A stretch of DNA of 64,000 nucleotides. Source: an uncultured Altererythrobacter sp. (GTDB lineage Bacteria > Pseudomonadota > Alphaproteobacteria > Sphingomonadales > Sphingomonadaceae). Both the position numbers and the translations under genes were made by a program. How positions within the stretch are numbered: the stretch's first letter is position 1; each line of letters starts with the position of its first letter. Location of the stretch: the NCBI GenBank assembly GCA_913055875.1, contig CAJXJY010000001.1, forward strand, positions 186,001 through 250,000, given 5' to 3'. The notes under the pieces were generated by a model. It was not told where the DNA came from and made no database searches. It saw only the letters and a program-made list of their open reading frames with translations. Below, one piece after another: positions 9,861-17,901 of the stretch.

Positions 9861-10534
9861 AGGGCTTCATCCCGGTCCTGTCGGCCTGCGCGCTCGCGCT
9901 GACGGCGTGCCAGCCTGCCGCGCTCGCCGCCGAGACGGTGGTCGAAGCGCCGGCGGCCAAGCGCGTGTCGAAAGAGAGCGGCGGATTGAAGACCGCGGTC
10001 TTCGCGGGCGGCTGTTTCTGGGGCGTCGAAGCGGTGTTCAGCCACGTCAAGGGCGTCAGGAGCGCGGTGTCCGGCTATCATGGCGGTAGCGCGGGCACTG
10101 CGACCTACAAGCAGACCAACAGCGGAACCACCGGCCATGCCGAGGCAGTCAGGGTGGTCTACGATCCCGAAATCGTGCGCTACGACCAGCTGTTGCGGAT
10201 TTTCTTCTCGGTCGTCGCAGACCCGACGCTGCGCAACCGGCAGGGTCCCGACGTCGGCCCGCAATACCGCGCCGCGTTGGTGCCGATGAGCGCCGAGCAG
10301 CGCGAGGTCGCAAGCGCGTATCTCGCGCAGATGAAGGCCTCGGGCGTGTGGAGCGCTCCGGTCGTCACCGGGATCGAGAGCTATCGCAAGTTCTACAAGG
10401 CCGAAACCTACCACCAGGACTTCGCGGCGAAGAACCCGCGGCATCGCTACATCCTGCGCTGGGATGCGCCGAAGGTCGCGGCGCTGAAGCGGCTGTACCC
10501 GACGCATTACCGGGCGAGTTTCCAGCGGGATTGA
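9857..10534 (+). CDS. msrA: Peptide-methionine (S)-S-oxide reductase, exported lipoprotein form
   Basis: Reduces the S-epimer of methionine sulfoxide in oxidised proteins. The catalytic GCFWG is at 52-56; GYHGG, TTGHAEAVRVVYDP and YHQDF follow as in the family. The first 18 residues form a lipoprotein signal (MKGFIPVLSACALALTAC, lipobox LTAC), so the enzyme should be anchored facing the periplasm, not cytoplasmic like most MsrA. 225 residues. The start at 9857 is favoured over the longer frame because it gives the signal peptide and couples to the 45-residue gene. The MsrB at 29.7 kb has the same kind of export signal, which suggests a periplasmic repair pair. Confidence 0.93.
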   Translation: MKGFIPVLSACALALTACQPAALAAETVVEAPAAKRVSKESGGLKTAVFAGGCFWGVEAVFSHVKGVRSAVSGYHGGSAGTATYKQTNSGTTGHAEAVRVVYDPEIVRYDQLLRIFFSVVADPTLRNRQGPDVGPQYRAALVPMSAEQREVASAYLAQMKASGVWSAPVVTGIESYRKFYKAETYHQDFAAKNPRHRYILRWDAPKVAALKRLYPTHYRASFQRD

Positions 10535-10539
10535 GCTTT

Positions 10540-10786
10540 GTTTTCCGGCGGTGACGCGAGCTGTCACTGCGTGGCAGGCATCGGCCCACCGGGTGCGGCA
10601 CCGGCCCACTCCCCCACCCTTCCACCCTTAGGATACTAAAGTCGGGGTGGAAGGGCGGGGGAGTGGGCCGGTGCCGCAAGCTCATGACGGAGGTCATGAG
10701 CGCACCCGACAAGGACTCCGGGCGGGGGCGTGGGATGGAACAGCAAGGGAGGGACGGACGTCCCGACCGCACGCAACGAAAACTCC
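10540..10786. repeat. Large palindromic intergenic element, copy B (3' end missing)
   Basis: Starts with GTTTTCCGGCGGTG (10540-10553) and CTGTC (10561) like copies A and C. The central hairpin has arms at 10594-10627 and 10645-10678 with the same TTAGGATACTAA loop. Two small hairpins follow: GCTCATGAC-GGAG-GTCATGAGC (10680-10701) and GGGAC-GGAC-GTCCC (10751-10764), each followed by a CGCACSCRAC block. The expected right terminal repeat is not found before the fur-family promoter, so the copy appears truncated. Compared with copy A, an A-T pair in the long stem is replaced by G-C in both arms. Confidence 0.88.
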
Positions 10787-10807
10787 CCCTCCCACCGCAC
10801 CAACCGG

Positions 10808-10837
10808 TTGGCAATTCCGCACTGCGCGCAGTATATA
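10808..10837 (+). promoter_or_regulatory. Promoter of the Fur-family gene with internal palindrome
   Basis: TTGGCA (10808-10813), an 18-base spacer and TATATA (10832-10837). The spacer contains the perfect palindrome ACTGCGCGCAGT (10821-10832). The predicted start of transcription is about base 10844, next to the ATG at 10845, so the mRNA could be leaderless. The palindrome could be an operator; it does not look like a standard Fur or Zur box. Confidence 0.5.
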
Positions 10838-10844
10838 CCGTGCC

Positions 10845-11303
10845 ATGCACGATCATTCGCATCACGAGCACAGCGGCAAGGACCTGGTGAAGGCGGCCGA
10901 GGAGTCGCTCACCGAATCGGGCGAACAATGGACCGGCATGCGCCAGTCGGTGTTCGAGGAACTCGCTCGCCACGAGCGGCCCGCCTCGGCCTACGATATC
11001 GCCGACAACCTCTCGAAAGCCCGCGGCAAGCGGGTGGCGCCCAACAGCGTCTACCGTATCCTCGACCTGTTCGTGGCGAACAACCTCGCCATGCGCGTCG
11101 AGAGCGCCAACGCCTATCTCGCCAACACGCATCCGGGCTGCGAGCACGATTGCATCTTCCTCGTGTGCGACGAATGCGGCGAGGCGACGCATGTCGACCA
11201 CGACGGCGTCTCGCGCGAGGTGCGCGGGGTCGCGAGCAAGCACCGCTTCACCACGCGACGCCCGATCATCGAGGTGCGCGGCCTGTGCGAGGCATGCGCC
11301 TGA
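10845..11303 (+). CDS. Fur-family metalloregulator (Zur-like)
   Basis: DNA-binding metal-responsive repressor, 152 residues. The winged helix includes MRQSVFEELARHERPASAYD and NSVYRILDLF; the dimerisation half has HDCIFLVCDECGEATHVD and a C-terminal CEAC, giving two CxxC pairs for structural zinc. The His-rich start (MHDHSHHEH) and spacing are more like Zur than Fur, but the regulated metal is inferred. No ribosome binding site precedes the ATG at 10845; the promoter position suggests a leaderless message. An alternative GTG at 10887 has AAGGA 5 bases upstream and would remove the His-rich tail. Confidence 0.85.
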   Translation: MHDHSHHEHSGKDLVKAAEESLTESGEQWTGMRQSVFEELARHERPASAYDIADNLSKARGKRVAPNSVYRILDLFVANNLAMRVESANAYLANTHPGCEHDCIFLVCDECGEATHVDHDGVSREVRGVASKHRFTTRRPIIEVRGLCEACA

Positions 11304-11324
11304 TGGCGACGAGCCGTGCATTTC

Positions 11325-11347
11325 TGTCGATAAACCGTTCATCGACA
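11325..11347 (+). promoter_or_regulatory. Inverted repeat between the fur-family gene and dxs
   Basis: Perfect 7-base arms TGTCGAT and ATCGACA separated by 9 bases, 30 bases before the dxs ATG. It has no T tract, so an operator or RNA hairpin in the dxs leader is as likely as a terminator. The function is not known. Confidence 0.35.
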
Positions 11348-11376
11348 GTTCGGATTTCGCGGTGTAGGGCCAGCAT

Positions 11377-13311
11377 ATGAGCGAACGCCCCGATACTCCG
11401 CTGCTCGACACGGTCGACTATCCCGCAGACCTGCGCCGGCTCGAAAAGGACCAGCTCCGCCAGCTCTCCGACGAGCTGCGCGCGGAAATGATCTCCGCGG
11501 TCAGCACCTCGGGCGGGCATCTCGGCTCGGGGCTCGGCGTGGTCGAGCTGACCGTGGCGATCCACTACGTGTTCGACACGCCCAGCGATCGGCTGGTGTG
11601 GGATGTCGGGCACCAGTGCTATCCGCACAAGATCGTCACCGGGCGGCGCGATCGCATCCGCACGCTGCGCCAGGGCGGCGGGCTGTCGGGCTTCACCAAG
11701 CGTTCCGAAAGCGAATACGACCCGTTCGGCGCGGCGCACAGCTCGACCTCGATCAGCGCCGCGCTCGGATTCGCGGTTGCCAACAAATTGAACGAGCGGC
11801 CCGGGCGCGGGATCGCGGTGATCGGCGACGGCGCGATGAGCGCGGGGATGGCCTACGAGGCGATGAACAATGCCGAACAGGCGGGCAACCGGCTGGTGGT
11901 GATCCTCAACGACAACGACATGTCGATCGCGCCGCCGGTCGGCGGGCTGTCGGCCTATCTCGCGCGGATGGTGTCGAGCAGCGAATATCTCGGCCTCAGG
12001 AGCCTCGCCAAGCGAATCTCGAAGAAGCTCTCGCGCCGCGTCTTCTCGGGGCTCGAAAAGGCCGAGGAATATACCCGCGGCATGGTCACCGGCGGGACCT
12101 TGTTCGAGGAGCTGGGCTTCTATTACGTCGGGCCGATCGACGGGCACAATCTCGACCATCTCATCCCCGTGCTCGAAAACGTTCGCGACGCCGAGGAAGG
12201 GCCGGTGCTGGTCCATGTCGTAACCACCAAGGGCAAGGGCTACGCCCCGGCCGAGAACAGCGCCGACAAATATCACGGCGTCCCGAAATTCGACGTCGTC
12301 ACCGGCGAAAAGGCCAAGTCCAAGGCCGGCCCGCCCGCCTACCAGAACGTGTTCGGCGACACGCTGGCGAAGCTCGCCGAAACCGACAAGCGCATCTGCG
12401 CGATCACCGCCGCCATGCCGAGCGGGACCGGGGTCGACCGCTTCGCCGCAGCGCATCCCGAGCGCGCCTTCGACGTCGGTATCGCCGAGCAGCATGGCGT
12501 GACCTTCGCCGCCGGGCTTGCGGCGCAGGGGATGCGGCCCTTCGCGGCGATCTATTCGACTTTCCTCCAGCGCGCCTACGACCAGGTCGTGCACGACGTC
12601 GCGATCCAGAACCTGCCGGTGCGCTTCGCGATCGACCGCGCCGGGCTGGTCGGCGCCGACGGGCAGACGCATGCCGGATCGTTCGACGTGACTTATCTGT
12701 CGACGCTGCCCAATTTCGTGGTCATGGCCGCCGCCGACGAGGCCGAGCTGGTCCATATGACGTATACTGCGGCCGAGTACGACGACGGTCCGATCGCCTT
12801 CCGCTATCCGCGCGGTGGCGGTGTCGGCGTGGACCTCCCCGAGACGCCGCAAAAGCTCGAAATCGGCAAGGGGCGCGTTGTGCGCGAGGGCAGCAAGGTG
12901 GCGATCCTGTCGCTCGGCGCGCGGCTGGCCGAGGCGCTCAAGGCGGCCGACCAGCTCGAGGCAAAGGGGCTAAGCACGACCGTGGCCGACATGCGCTTCG
13001 CCAAGCCGCTCGACACCGAACTGATCGAGCGCCTGATGCGCAGCCACGAAGTGGTGGTGACGGTCGAGGAGGCCGCGGTGGGCGGCCTTGGCGCGCATGT
13101 CCTGACCTTCGCCAGCGACGAAGGGCTCACCGATGCGGGCCTCAAGATCCGCACCATGCGCCTTCCCGACCGCTTCCAGGACCAGGACGCGCCCGACAGG
13201 CAGTACGAGGAGGCGGGGCTCAACGCGCCGCATATCGTCGATACGGTGCTCAAGGCGCTGCGACACAATTCGTCCGGAGAAAACGAGCGCGTGGAAGAGG
13301 CGCGGGCCTGA
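11377..13311 (+). CDS. dxs: 1-deoxy-D-xylulose-5-phosphate synthase
   Basis: First enzyme of the MEP isoprenoid pathway: thiamine-diphosphate-dependent condensation of pyruvate and glyceraldehyde 3-phosphate. 644 residues, normal length. Seen: [31 protein letters not shown], the ThDP motif [17 protein letters not shown], and the pyrimidine-domain block [19 protein letters not shown] followed by [10 protein letters not shown]. The ATG at 11377 gives the conventional N-terminus ending [12 protein letters not shown]. It supplies precursors for carotenoids, quinones and hopanoids. A membrane-anchored hydrolase gene follows 7 bases later. Confidence 0.97.
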   Translation: MSERPDTPLLDTVDYPADLRRLEKDQLRQLSDELRAEMISAVSTSGGHLGSGLGVVELTVAIHYVFDTPSDRLVWDVGHQCYPHKIVTGRRDRIRTLRQGGGLSGFTKRSESEYDPFGAAHSSTSISAALGFAVANKLNERPGRGIAVIGDGAMSAGMAYEAMNNAEQAGNRLVVILNDNDMSIAPPVGGLSAYLARMVSSSEYLGLRSLAKRISKKLSRRVFSGLEKAEEYTRGMVTGGTLFEELGFYYVGPIDGHNLDHLIPVLENVRDAEEGPVLVHVVTTKGKGYAPAENSADKYHGVPKFDVVTGEKAKSKAGPPAYQNVFGDTLAKLAETDKRICAITAAMPSGTGVDRFAAAHPERAFDVGIAEQHGVTFAAGLAAQGMRPFAAIYSTFLQRAYDQVVHDVAIQNLPVRFAIDRAGLVGADGQTHAGSFDVTYLSTLPNFVVMAAADEAELVHMTYTAAEYDDGPIAFRYPRGGGVGVDLPETPQKLEIGKGRVVREGSKVAILSLGARLAEALKAADQLEAKGLSTTVADMRFAKPLDTELIERLMRSHEVVVTVEEAAVGGLGAHVLTFASDEGLTDAGLKIRTMRLPDRFQDQDAPDRQYEEAGLNAPHIVDTVLKALRHNSSGENERVEEARA

Positions 13312-13318
13312 TCGCGGC

Positions 13319-14137
13319 ATGCGGCGGGCGAAGCGGGCCGTGCTCGTTGCAACGGGACTCCTGATCGGGCTGTATGCGGCGATAGCGATCGGCCTCGCCC
13401 TGGGTCAGGGCCCGCTTATCTATCCCGCCCCGCGCGGGCAGGGCGCCATGGCCGGCGGGTTCGAAGCGGTCGGCTATCGCACCGAGGACGGCCTCGACCT
13501 TGCGGCGGGCTATCGCGCGGCGCAGCAGGGCAAGCCGACGATTCTCTATTTTCACGGCAACGGCACCGACTGGACATCGAGCATCATCGCGACCGACCGG
13601 ATGGTGCCGGAGGGCTACGGCGTGCTCGCGGCCGAGTATCGCGGTTACCGCGGCAATCCAGGCAGCCCGAGCGAACAGGGCCTCTATCGCGACGGGCGCG
13701 CGGCGCTGCGGTTCCTCGAGCGCGAGGGCGTCGGCCCGTCGCAGGTGGTGATGATCGGCAATTCGGTCGGAACGGGCGTCGCGGCGCAGCTGGCGAGCGA
13801 GACGACACCCGCCGCGCTGATCCTGATCTCGCCCTTCGCCAGCCTGTCGCAGCTGGTCGGCGAGAAGATGTGGTGGCTGCCGACCGGCCTCCTCCTGCGC
13901 GACCGCTACGATACGCTGACGACGCTCGAGCGCGTCGAGGCGCCGATCCTGCTCATGCACGGCGACGCCGACACGCTGATCCCGCATGCGCATTCCGAGC
14001 AGCTTGCGGCGAAGAAAGCGGGCGCCGAGCTGGCGATCTTCCCCGGCATCGGCCACGATCTCGCCTGGCACCCGGCAGCGGAGGATCGCGCCCTCGCCTT
14101 CATGGAGCGCGCGACCGGAAGCGGGAAAAGCGACTGA
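13319..14137 (+). CDS. Membrane-anchored alpha/beta hydrolase
   Basis: 272 residues of the BEM46/ABHD-like serine hydrolase type. An N-terminal hydrophobic segment (VLVATGLLIGLYAAIAIGLA) anchors or exports it. The fold is shown by LYFHGNGTD (oxyanion strand), GNSVGTG (nucleophile Ser elbow), HGDADTLIP (Asp) and GIGHDLAW (His). The substrate is unknown. It begins 7 bases after the dxs stop, so it is probably co-transcribed. It is convergent with the thioesterase gene, with 6 bases between them. Confidence 0.85.
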   Translation: MRRAKRAVLVATGLLIGLYAAIAIGLALGQGPLIYPAPRGQGAMAGGFEAVGYRTEDGLDLAAGYRAAQQGKPTILYFHGNGTDWTSSIIATDRMVPEGYGVLAAEYRGYRGNPGSPSEQGLYRDGRAALRFLEREGVGPSQVVMIGNSVGTGVAAQLASETTPAALILISPFASLSQLVGEKMWWLPTGLLLRDRYDTLTTLERVEAPILLMHGDADTLIPHAHSEQLAAKKAGAELAIFPGIGHDLAWHPAAEDRALAFMERATGSGKSD

Positions 14138-14143
14138 GCTCGT

Positions 14144-14599
14144 TCAGCTCATCGGCGCGCTGGGTATTCCCGTCGGCACGATCGTGGCCTGCGCGATCGC
14201 GACGAGTACCGGATCGGTCTCCGCGGCTTCGGACCACACTTCGGCGCGGACCACCACCTGCCGCCGCCCCGCCTTCACAACCGTTCCTTTCGAACGGAGC
14301 ACATCGCCGCGCGCCGGGGCGAGCAGGTTGATCGTATAGCTGCCGGTGACGACGTCGCCGACCGCCGAACTCGCCGCCCACGCGCAGGCATTGTCCGCCA
14401 TCATCCCGACGATTGCGCCATGGGCGAAGCCGTGATGTTGCGTCATTTCCGGCTTCACCGCCATTTCGATTTCGGCGTGACCTTCCCAGCACCGGACCGG
14501 CTCGAGGCCGAGGAAGGTGCTGAAGCCGGATTGCCCGATGGCGATCTTGCGCATGTAGTCGAGCACTTGTTGCTCGTTCTCGAATCCGGGGCGGGGCAT
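14144..14599 (-). CDS. PaaI-type hotdog thioesterase
   Basis: Acyl-CoA thioesterase of the hotdog fold, 151 residues. The signature region is HHGFAHGAIVGMMADNACAWAA, holding the conserved HGG-like turn (HGA here) and the Asp general base, followed by GSYTINLLAPARGD. It probably hydrolyses aromatic or short/medium acyl-CoA. It is divergent from an HxlR regulator with 80 bases between starts, in which two related inverted repeats lie; the regulator most likely controls it. Confidence 0.85.
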   Translation of the reverse strand: MPRPGFENEQQVLDYMRKIAIGQSGFSTFLGLEPVRCWEGHAEIEMAVKPEMTQHHGFAHGAIVGMMADNACAWAASSAVGDVVTGSYTINLLAPARGDVLRSKGTVVKAGRRQVVVRAEVWSEAAETDPVLVAIAQATIVPTGIPSAPMS

Positions 14600-14611
14600 G
14601 GCCTTCCTTGT

Positions 14612-14634
14612 TCAAGTCTGGAAATCAGACTTGA
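14612..14634. promoter_or_regulatory. Operator 1, perfect 9-base inverted repeat
   Basis: TCAAGTCTG, GAAAT spacer, CAGACTTGA: a perfect 23-base dyad starting 13 bases upstream of the thioesterase ATG. The half-site recurs in operator 2. HxlR proteins bind such dyads as dimers, and this lies in the regulator's own divergent promoter. Confidence 0.65.
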
Positions 14635-14658
14635 CTATCCGGCTTGTATTCGCGCAGG

Positions 14659-14679
14659 TCAAGTCTAAAAAGCAGACCT
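14659..14679. promoter_or_regulatory. Operator 2, imperfect copy of the same dyad
   Basis: TCAAGTCTA, AAAAG, CAGACCT: the left half matches operator 1 in eight of nine bases and the right half begins CAGAC like operator 1. It ends at the HxlR ATG, so binding there should block the regulator's own promoter or initiation. The dyad centres are about 47 bases apart. Confidence 0.55.
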
Positions 14680-15012
14680 ATGGATCGTTTCAGGCCTTCG
14701 CATTCTCCATGCCCGGTCGGCAGGGCGTCGCGAATCCTCGGCGACCGATGGGTCCTGCTCATCCTGCGCGAGGCGTTTCTAGGCGCCACGCGGTTCGAGG
14801 AGTTCATGCCGAACACGCGGATCAATCGCGCCGCGCTGACCACGCGCCTCTCCGCGATGGTCGAATTCGGGATCCTCGAACGCGACCCGCCCGAAGGCCG
14901 ACGGGCGGAATACCGGCTGACCGAAGCGGGCCGGGAATTGGCACCGCTCTTGGAGATCATGCGCGACTGGGGCGACAAATGGCTGCTCGACGAACGCGCA
15001 CGGCGGCATTAG
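14680..15012 (+). CDS. HxlR-family transcriptional regulator
   Basis: Winged-helix regulator of 110 residues. The N-terminal CPVGRASRILGDRWVLLILR is the classical HxlR entry with its single Cys; RFEEFMPNTRINRAALTTRL is the recognition region and GRRAEYRLTEAGRELAPLL the wing. The ATG at 14680 is chosen over an upstream TTG because it matches the family length and leaves both dyads upstream. It probably senses a ligand or thiol oxidation and represses itself and the thioesterase. Confidence 0.88.
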   Translation: MDRFRPSHSPCPVGRASRILGDRWVLLILREAFLGATRFEEFMPNTRINRAALTTRLSAMVEFGILERDPPEGRRAEYRLTEAGRELAPLLEIMRDWGDKWLLDERARRH

Positions 15013-15022
15013 CACCGCCGGC

Positions 15023-16225
15023 ATGACCCTGCTCACCGTCGCCACTGCGAACCACATCGCCACCCTCACCCTCGATCGTCCCGGCAGCATGAACCCGATC
15101 GGGCACGACGGCGATGGCGCGGAGATCGAGGCGGCGTGCAATGCGATCAACGGCGACACCGATATCCGCGTCGCGATCCTTACCGGCGCGGGCAAGGCCT
15201 TCTCCGCCGGCGGCGACATCAAGGCGATGCGCGACCGGACGGGCAATTTCGGCGGCAATGCGGTCGCCGTGGCGGACGGCTATCGCGACAATATCCACCG
15301 CGCGCTGCGCGCTCTCTACGGGTTGCGCGTGCCGCTGATCGCGGCGGTCAACGGGCCGGCGATCGGCCTCGGCTGCGATATCGCCTGCCTCGCCGACATG
15401 CGGATCGCCTCGGACCGGGCGAAATTCGGCGTCACCTTCCTCAAGCTCGGCATCATCCCGGGCGACGGCGGCACCTGGATCCTGCCGCGCGTGATCGGCG
15501 AGAGCCGCGCGGCGGAACTGTTCTATACCGGCGATGTGATCGGAGCCGAGCAGGCGTGCGAATGGGGCCTCGTCGGCCGAGTGGTGCCGCATGAGCGCCT
15601 GATGGACGAGGCGCAGACGCTGGCGGCGAAGATCGCCGCGATGCCTCCGCTGGCGCTGCGGCAGGCCAAGAACCTGCTGCGGCAGGGGCGCTCGATCGGT
15701 TACGATACGGCACTCGAACTCGCTGCCAACACGCAGGCACTGATGCATCACACCGAGGATCATGCCGAAGGCGTCGCCGCGCTGCTCGAGAAACGCGCAC
15801 CCGAATTCAGGGCGAATAGTTCGCCCGTATTGGCTCGCAGCCGGCTATGGCCTATCGTTCATTGCAAAAGGGGGCTTCGTGACGGTTGGTTCGGCGGCAT
15901 TTCTGGCATGGACCTGCGTGATACTGTTCGCGCTGGTTGGGCTGGTATGGCTGGCAGACATGATCGGCTGGGTCACGATCCGAAACGAAAACCAGCGCAA
16001 GATGCTCAACGGATCGCTCGGCGTCACGCTGGTCGGCGCGATCGCATCCTATGCGGCACATACGATGTTCCAGACGGGATCCGGAGCGGAGACCGAAGAC
16101 GGGCCTGCCGATACCGTGCCGTCAGCGGAAGAAGCGCCGGGGTCGCCCGCCGCCGATACGCCGGACGGCACTATGCCGGCAGAGAATGCAACTCCGTCCG
16201 GCGAACAGGATTCCGGACTGCCTAA
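15023..16225 (+). CDS. Enoyl-CoA hydratase/isomerase (crotonase) family protein with run-on C-terminus
   Basis: Crotonase fold acting on acyl-CoA. The oxyanion-hole segments are SAGGDIKAM and AVNGPAIGLGCD. At the two catalytic Glu positions of classical hydratase I see Asp (GCDIAC) and Phe (VTFLKLGIIPG), so hydration is doubtful; an isomerase or dehydratase role like PaaG relatives is possible. The family pattern ends at RAPEF near base 15808. Here the frame then continues for about 138 codons of Arg-rich sequence across the start of the next gene. One extra G in the GGG at 15810-15812 would give RGE and a stop, so a one-base deletion or sequencing error is likely. Confidence 0.75.
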   Translation: MTLLTVATANHIATLTLDRPGSMNPIGHDGDGAEIEAACNAINGDTDIRVAILTGAGKAFSAGGDIKAMRDRTGNFGGNAVAVADGYRDNIHRALRALYGLRVPLIAAVNGPAIGLGCDIACLADMRIASDRAKFGVTFLKLGIIPGDGGTWILPRVIGESRAAELFYTGDVIGAEQACEWGLVGRVVPHERLMDEAQTLAAKIAAMPPLALRQAKNLLRQGRSIGYDTALELAANTQALMHHTEDHAEGVAALLEKRAPEFRANSSPVLARSRLWPIVHCKRGLRDGWFGGISGMDLRDTVRAGWAGMAGRHDRLGHDPKRKPAQDAQRIARRHAGRRDRILCGTYDVPDGIRSGDRRRACRYRAVSGRSAGVARRRYAGRHYAGRECNSVRRTGFRTA

Positions 16226-16730
16226 GTGCACCATGAAGGCTCCGGACAGCGTAGCGGAATGGGCGAAGGCCAATCTCGGAATGCGGCCGGATTTCCGCTG
16301 CACTTGGGAGATTCCCTACCCGGCCTGCGTGGCGGAACTGCAAAGCCGCGGGGCGGAGGCGGCTATTCCGGACGAAGCGGCGGAATGCGGCGCGAAGATC
16401 GCGGCGTTTCGCCGAACGGCCATTCGGCCCTTGCTGAACTTCAAGGAGCCGTATGACGACAACATCAATACGACCGCCCCGTCGCTCAGGGTGGCCAGAA
16501 CTCCGCTCGAAGCCGCGCACCGGGACTATCTCTGCGCCGAAATCAATCGCCTGAACGGGCCTCAATGGACGCGGTTCAAGAGACTCGACAACAGATCGAT
16601 GGACGATCTCGATCGGTGCTATTCGGACACAGGCTGCCGCGCCCAGGGGTCAGACAATGCCGATCCAGCGCCAGACCCCGGCGTCGAATCCGGCCAGCCC
16701 CATGTGTGCCGCACTGAGGGCCAGCCATAA
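15879..16730 (+). CDS. Hypothetical two-span membrane protein
   Basis: 283 residues, starting with GTG behind AAAAGGGGG. Two hydrophobic spans lie at about 6-27 (FLAWTCVILFALVGLVWLA) and 47-65 (GSLGVTLVGAIASYAAHTMF). An acidic Pro/Ala/Glu linker and a Cys-containing, probably extracytoplasmic C-terminal domain follow (KCTMKAP, FRCTWEIPYPACVAEL, DRCYSDTGCRAQ). I recognise no family. It overlaps the run-on tail of the crotonase in another frame. Its last 81 bases also overlap the convergent NnrU gene, unusual enough that the true end may have shifted. Confidence 0.6.
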   Translation: MTVGSAAFLAWTCVILFALVGLVWLADMIGWVTIRNENQRKMLNGSLGVTLVGAIASYAAHTMFQTGSGAETEDGPADTVPSAEEAPGSPAADTPDGTMPAENATPSGEQDSGLPKCTMKAPDSVAEWAKANLGMRPDFRCTWEIPYPACVAELQSRGAEAAIPDEAAECGAKIAAFRRTAIRPLLNFKEPYDDNINTTAPSLRVARTPLEAAHRDYLCAEINRLNGPQWTRFKRLDNRSMDDLDRCYSDTGCRAQGSDNADPAPDPGVESGQPHVCRTEGQP

Positions 16731-17336
16731 GACCAGCCCTGCTATCCACACGATCCAGCCCGCGCCGAACAGCCGCCCGAAGCGCGGCCGGAAGCTCGTC
16801 CTGCTTTCCCAGGCCGACCAGGCCTCGCCCATCAGCGCCCGCTTCTTGCGGTCCTGCAGGTGTGCGCCGAGCAGTGCGAGGATGCCGATCGCCCCGGCGG
16901 TGACCAACGTGCGCTCGGTCGGCGCGGCGACGATATGCGCGATCGCCCATAACGCGAAGGCCCACATCATCGGGTGACGCGTGACCGCGAACACGCCCCG
17001 CGCCTCGGCCTGCGCGGCCTTTTCGGGAGGAGTCTCGGGCAGCGCCGGATTGCCCGCGAAGCTCCCCGCCAGCAGCACCATCGCGACCAGCGTCAGTACG
17101 CTTGCGATCCCCCACGCGAGATCGCCGAAGCCCGGCCAGAGCGGCGTGCCCGCCGGCGCGGCACGGAAGGCGAGCACGATCCACACGAACGCGGCCAGGC
17201 TCACGAGCGAATAGACACCGAGAAAACCCTTCTCGCCCAGCATGCGCACCATCGGCGCGCGCAGCGGATGCGACATGGCGAAATGGCTGCCGACGAAGGC
17301 CACGCAGGCGGCGATCAGCGAAGTCAGCGGGTCCAT
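16650..17336 (-). CDS. NnrU-family membrane protein
   Basis: 228 residues with about six hydrophobic spans. The family pattern is visible: FVGSHFAMSHPLRAPMVRM with the two conserved His, then GVFAVTRHPMMWAFALWAIAHI. NnrU was named from nitrite/NO-reduction loci, but close relatives occur widely without denitrification; no denitrification gene is nearby. Its 3' end overlaps the hypothetical gene on the other strand by 81 bases. Upstream on the same strand lie the FKBP and amidohydrolase genes, possibly one transcript. Confidence 0.85.
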   Translation of the reverse strand: MDPLTSLIAACVAFVGSHFAMSHPLRAPMVRMLGEKGFLGVYSLVSLAAFVWIVLAFRAAPAGTPLWPGFGDLAWGIASVLTLVAMVLLAGSFAGNPALPETPPEKAAQAEARGVFAVTRHPMMWAFALWAIAHIVAAPTERTLVTAGAIGILALLGAHLQDRKKRALMGEAWSAWESRTSFRPRFGRLFGAGWIVWIAGLVLWLALSAAHMGLAGFDAGVWRWIGIV

Positions 17337-17360
17337 GTCCTTGCTCTCCCGGATGGTACG

Positions 17361-17897
17361 TCAGCGGCTCTCGATATCCAGCAGTTCGATGGTGAATTTC
17401 AGCGTCGCATTGCCCGGGATCGGCCCCTTGCCCTTCGGCCCGTAGCCGAGATCGGCGGGCACCACGATCTCGATCGTGTCGCCGACCCCCATTTGCGGGA
17501 TTGCCAGCTGCCACGCCTTGACCAGCCGGCCGAGCGGAAAGGTGGCGGGTTCGCCGCGATCCCACGAACTGTCGAACGTGGTGCCGTCGACCAGCGTGCC
17601 CGCATAATGCACCGTCACCGTATCGGCGACGCTCGGGTGCGGCCCGCTGCCGTCGCCCTTGACGCGGCGGATGCGCACGCCGCCCTCGAGCGTGCCCCAG
17701 CCGTCGGCGGGATGCAGTTCGGCGAGCGCGAGCTGCTGGCGGTTGTGCCACGCCGCGTCCTGCGCATGGTCGGGTGCCTTGTCCTGTGCAAGAGCAGGGA
17801 CGAGCGCGAACGCCGCCACCGCCATCGCCGCGGCACCGAGCGCGCCCAGCGTGGCGCCTGCACCCGGCGGCGCGTCGTCGGCTGCCTTCCCGGTCAT
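17361..17897 (-). CDS. FKBP-type peptidyl-prolyl cis-trans isomerase, exported
   Basis: Protein-folding catalyst of 178 residues. A hydrophobic N-terminal segment (GALGAAAMAVAAFALVPALA) should send or anchor it to the periplasm. The FKBP domain is clear: VTVHYAGTLVDGTTFDSSWD, then FPLGRLVKAWQLAIPQMGVG and LGYGPKGKGPIPGNATL. I prefer the ATG at 17897 because GGTAGG lies just upstream; an ATG at 17912, overlapping the previous gene's stop, is the alternative. It follows two secreted amidohydrolase genes. Confidence 0.88.
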   Translation of the reverse strand: MTGKAADDAPPGAGATLGALGAAAMAVAAFALVPALAQDKAPDHAQDAAWHNRQQLALAELHPADGWGTLEGGVRIRRVKGDGSGPHPSVADTVTVHYAGTLVDGTTFDSSWDRGEPATFPLGRLVKAWQLAIPQMGVGDTIEIVVPADLGYGPKGKGPIPGNATLKFTIELLDIESR

Positions 17898-17901
17898 GGG
17901 C

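Noticed and set aside
16650-17336. Denitrification locus suggested by NnrU
   Set aside because: No nitrite or NO reductase or regulator is nearby; the family is widespread outside denitrifiers.
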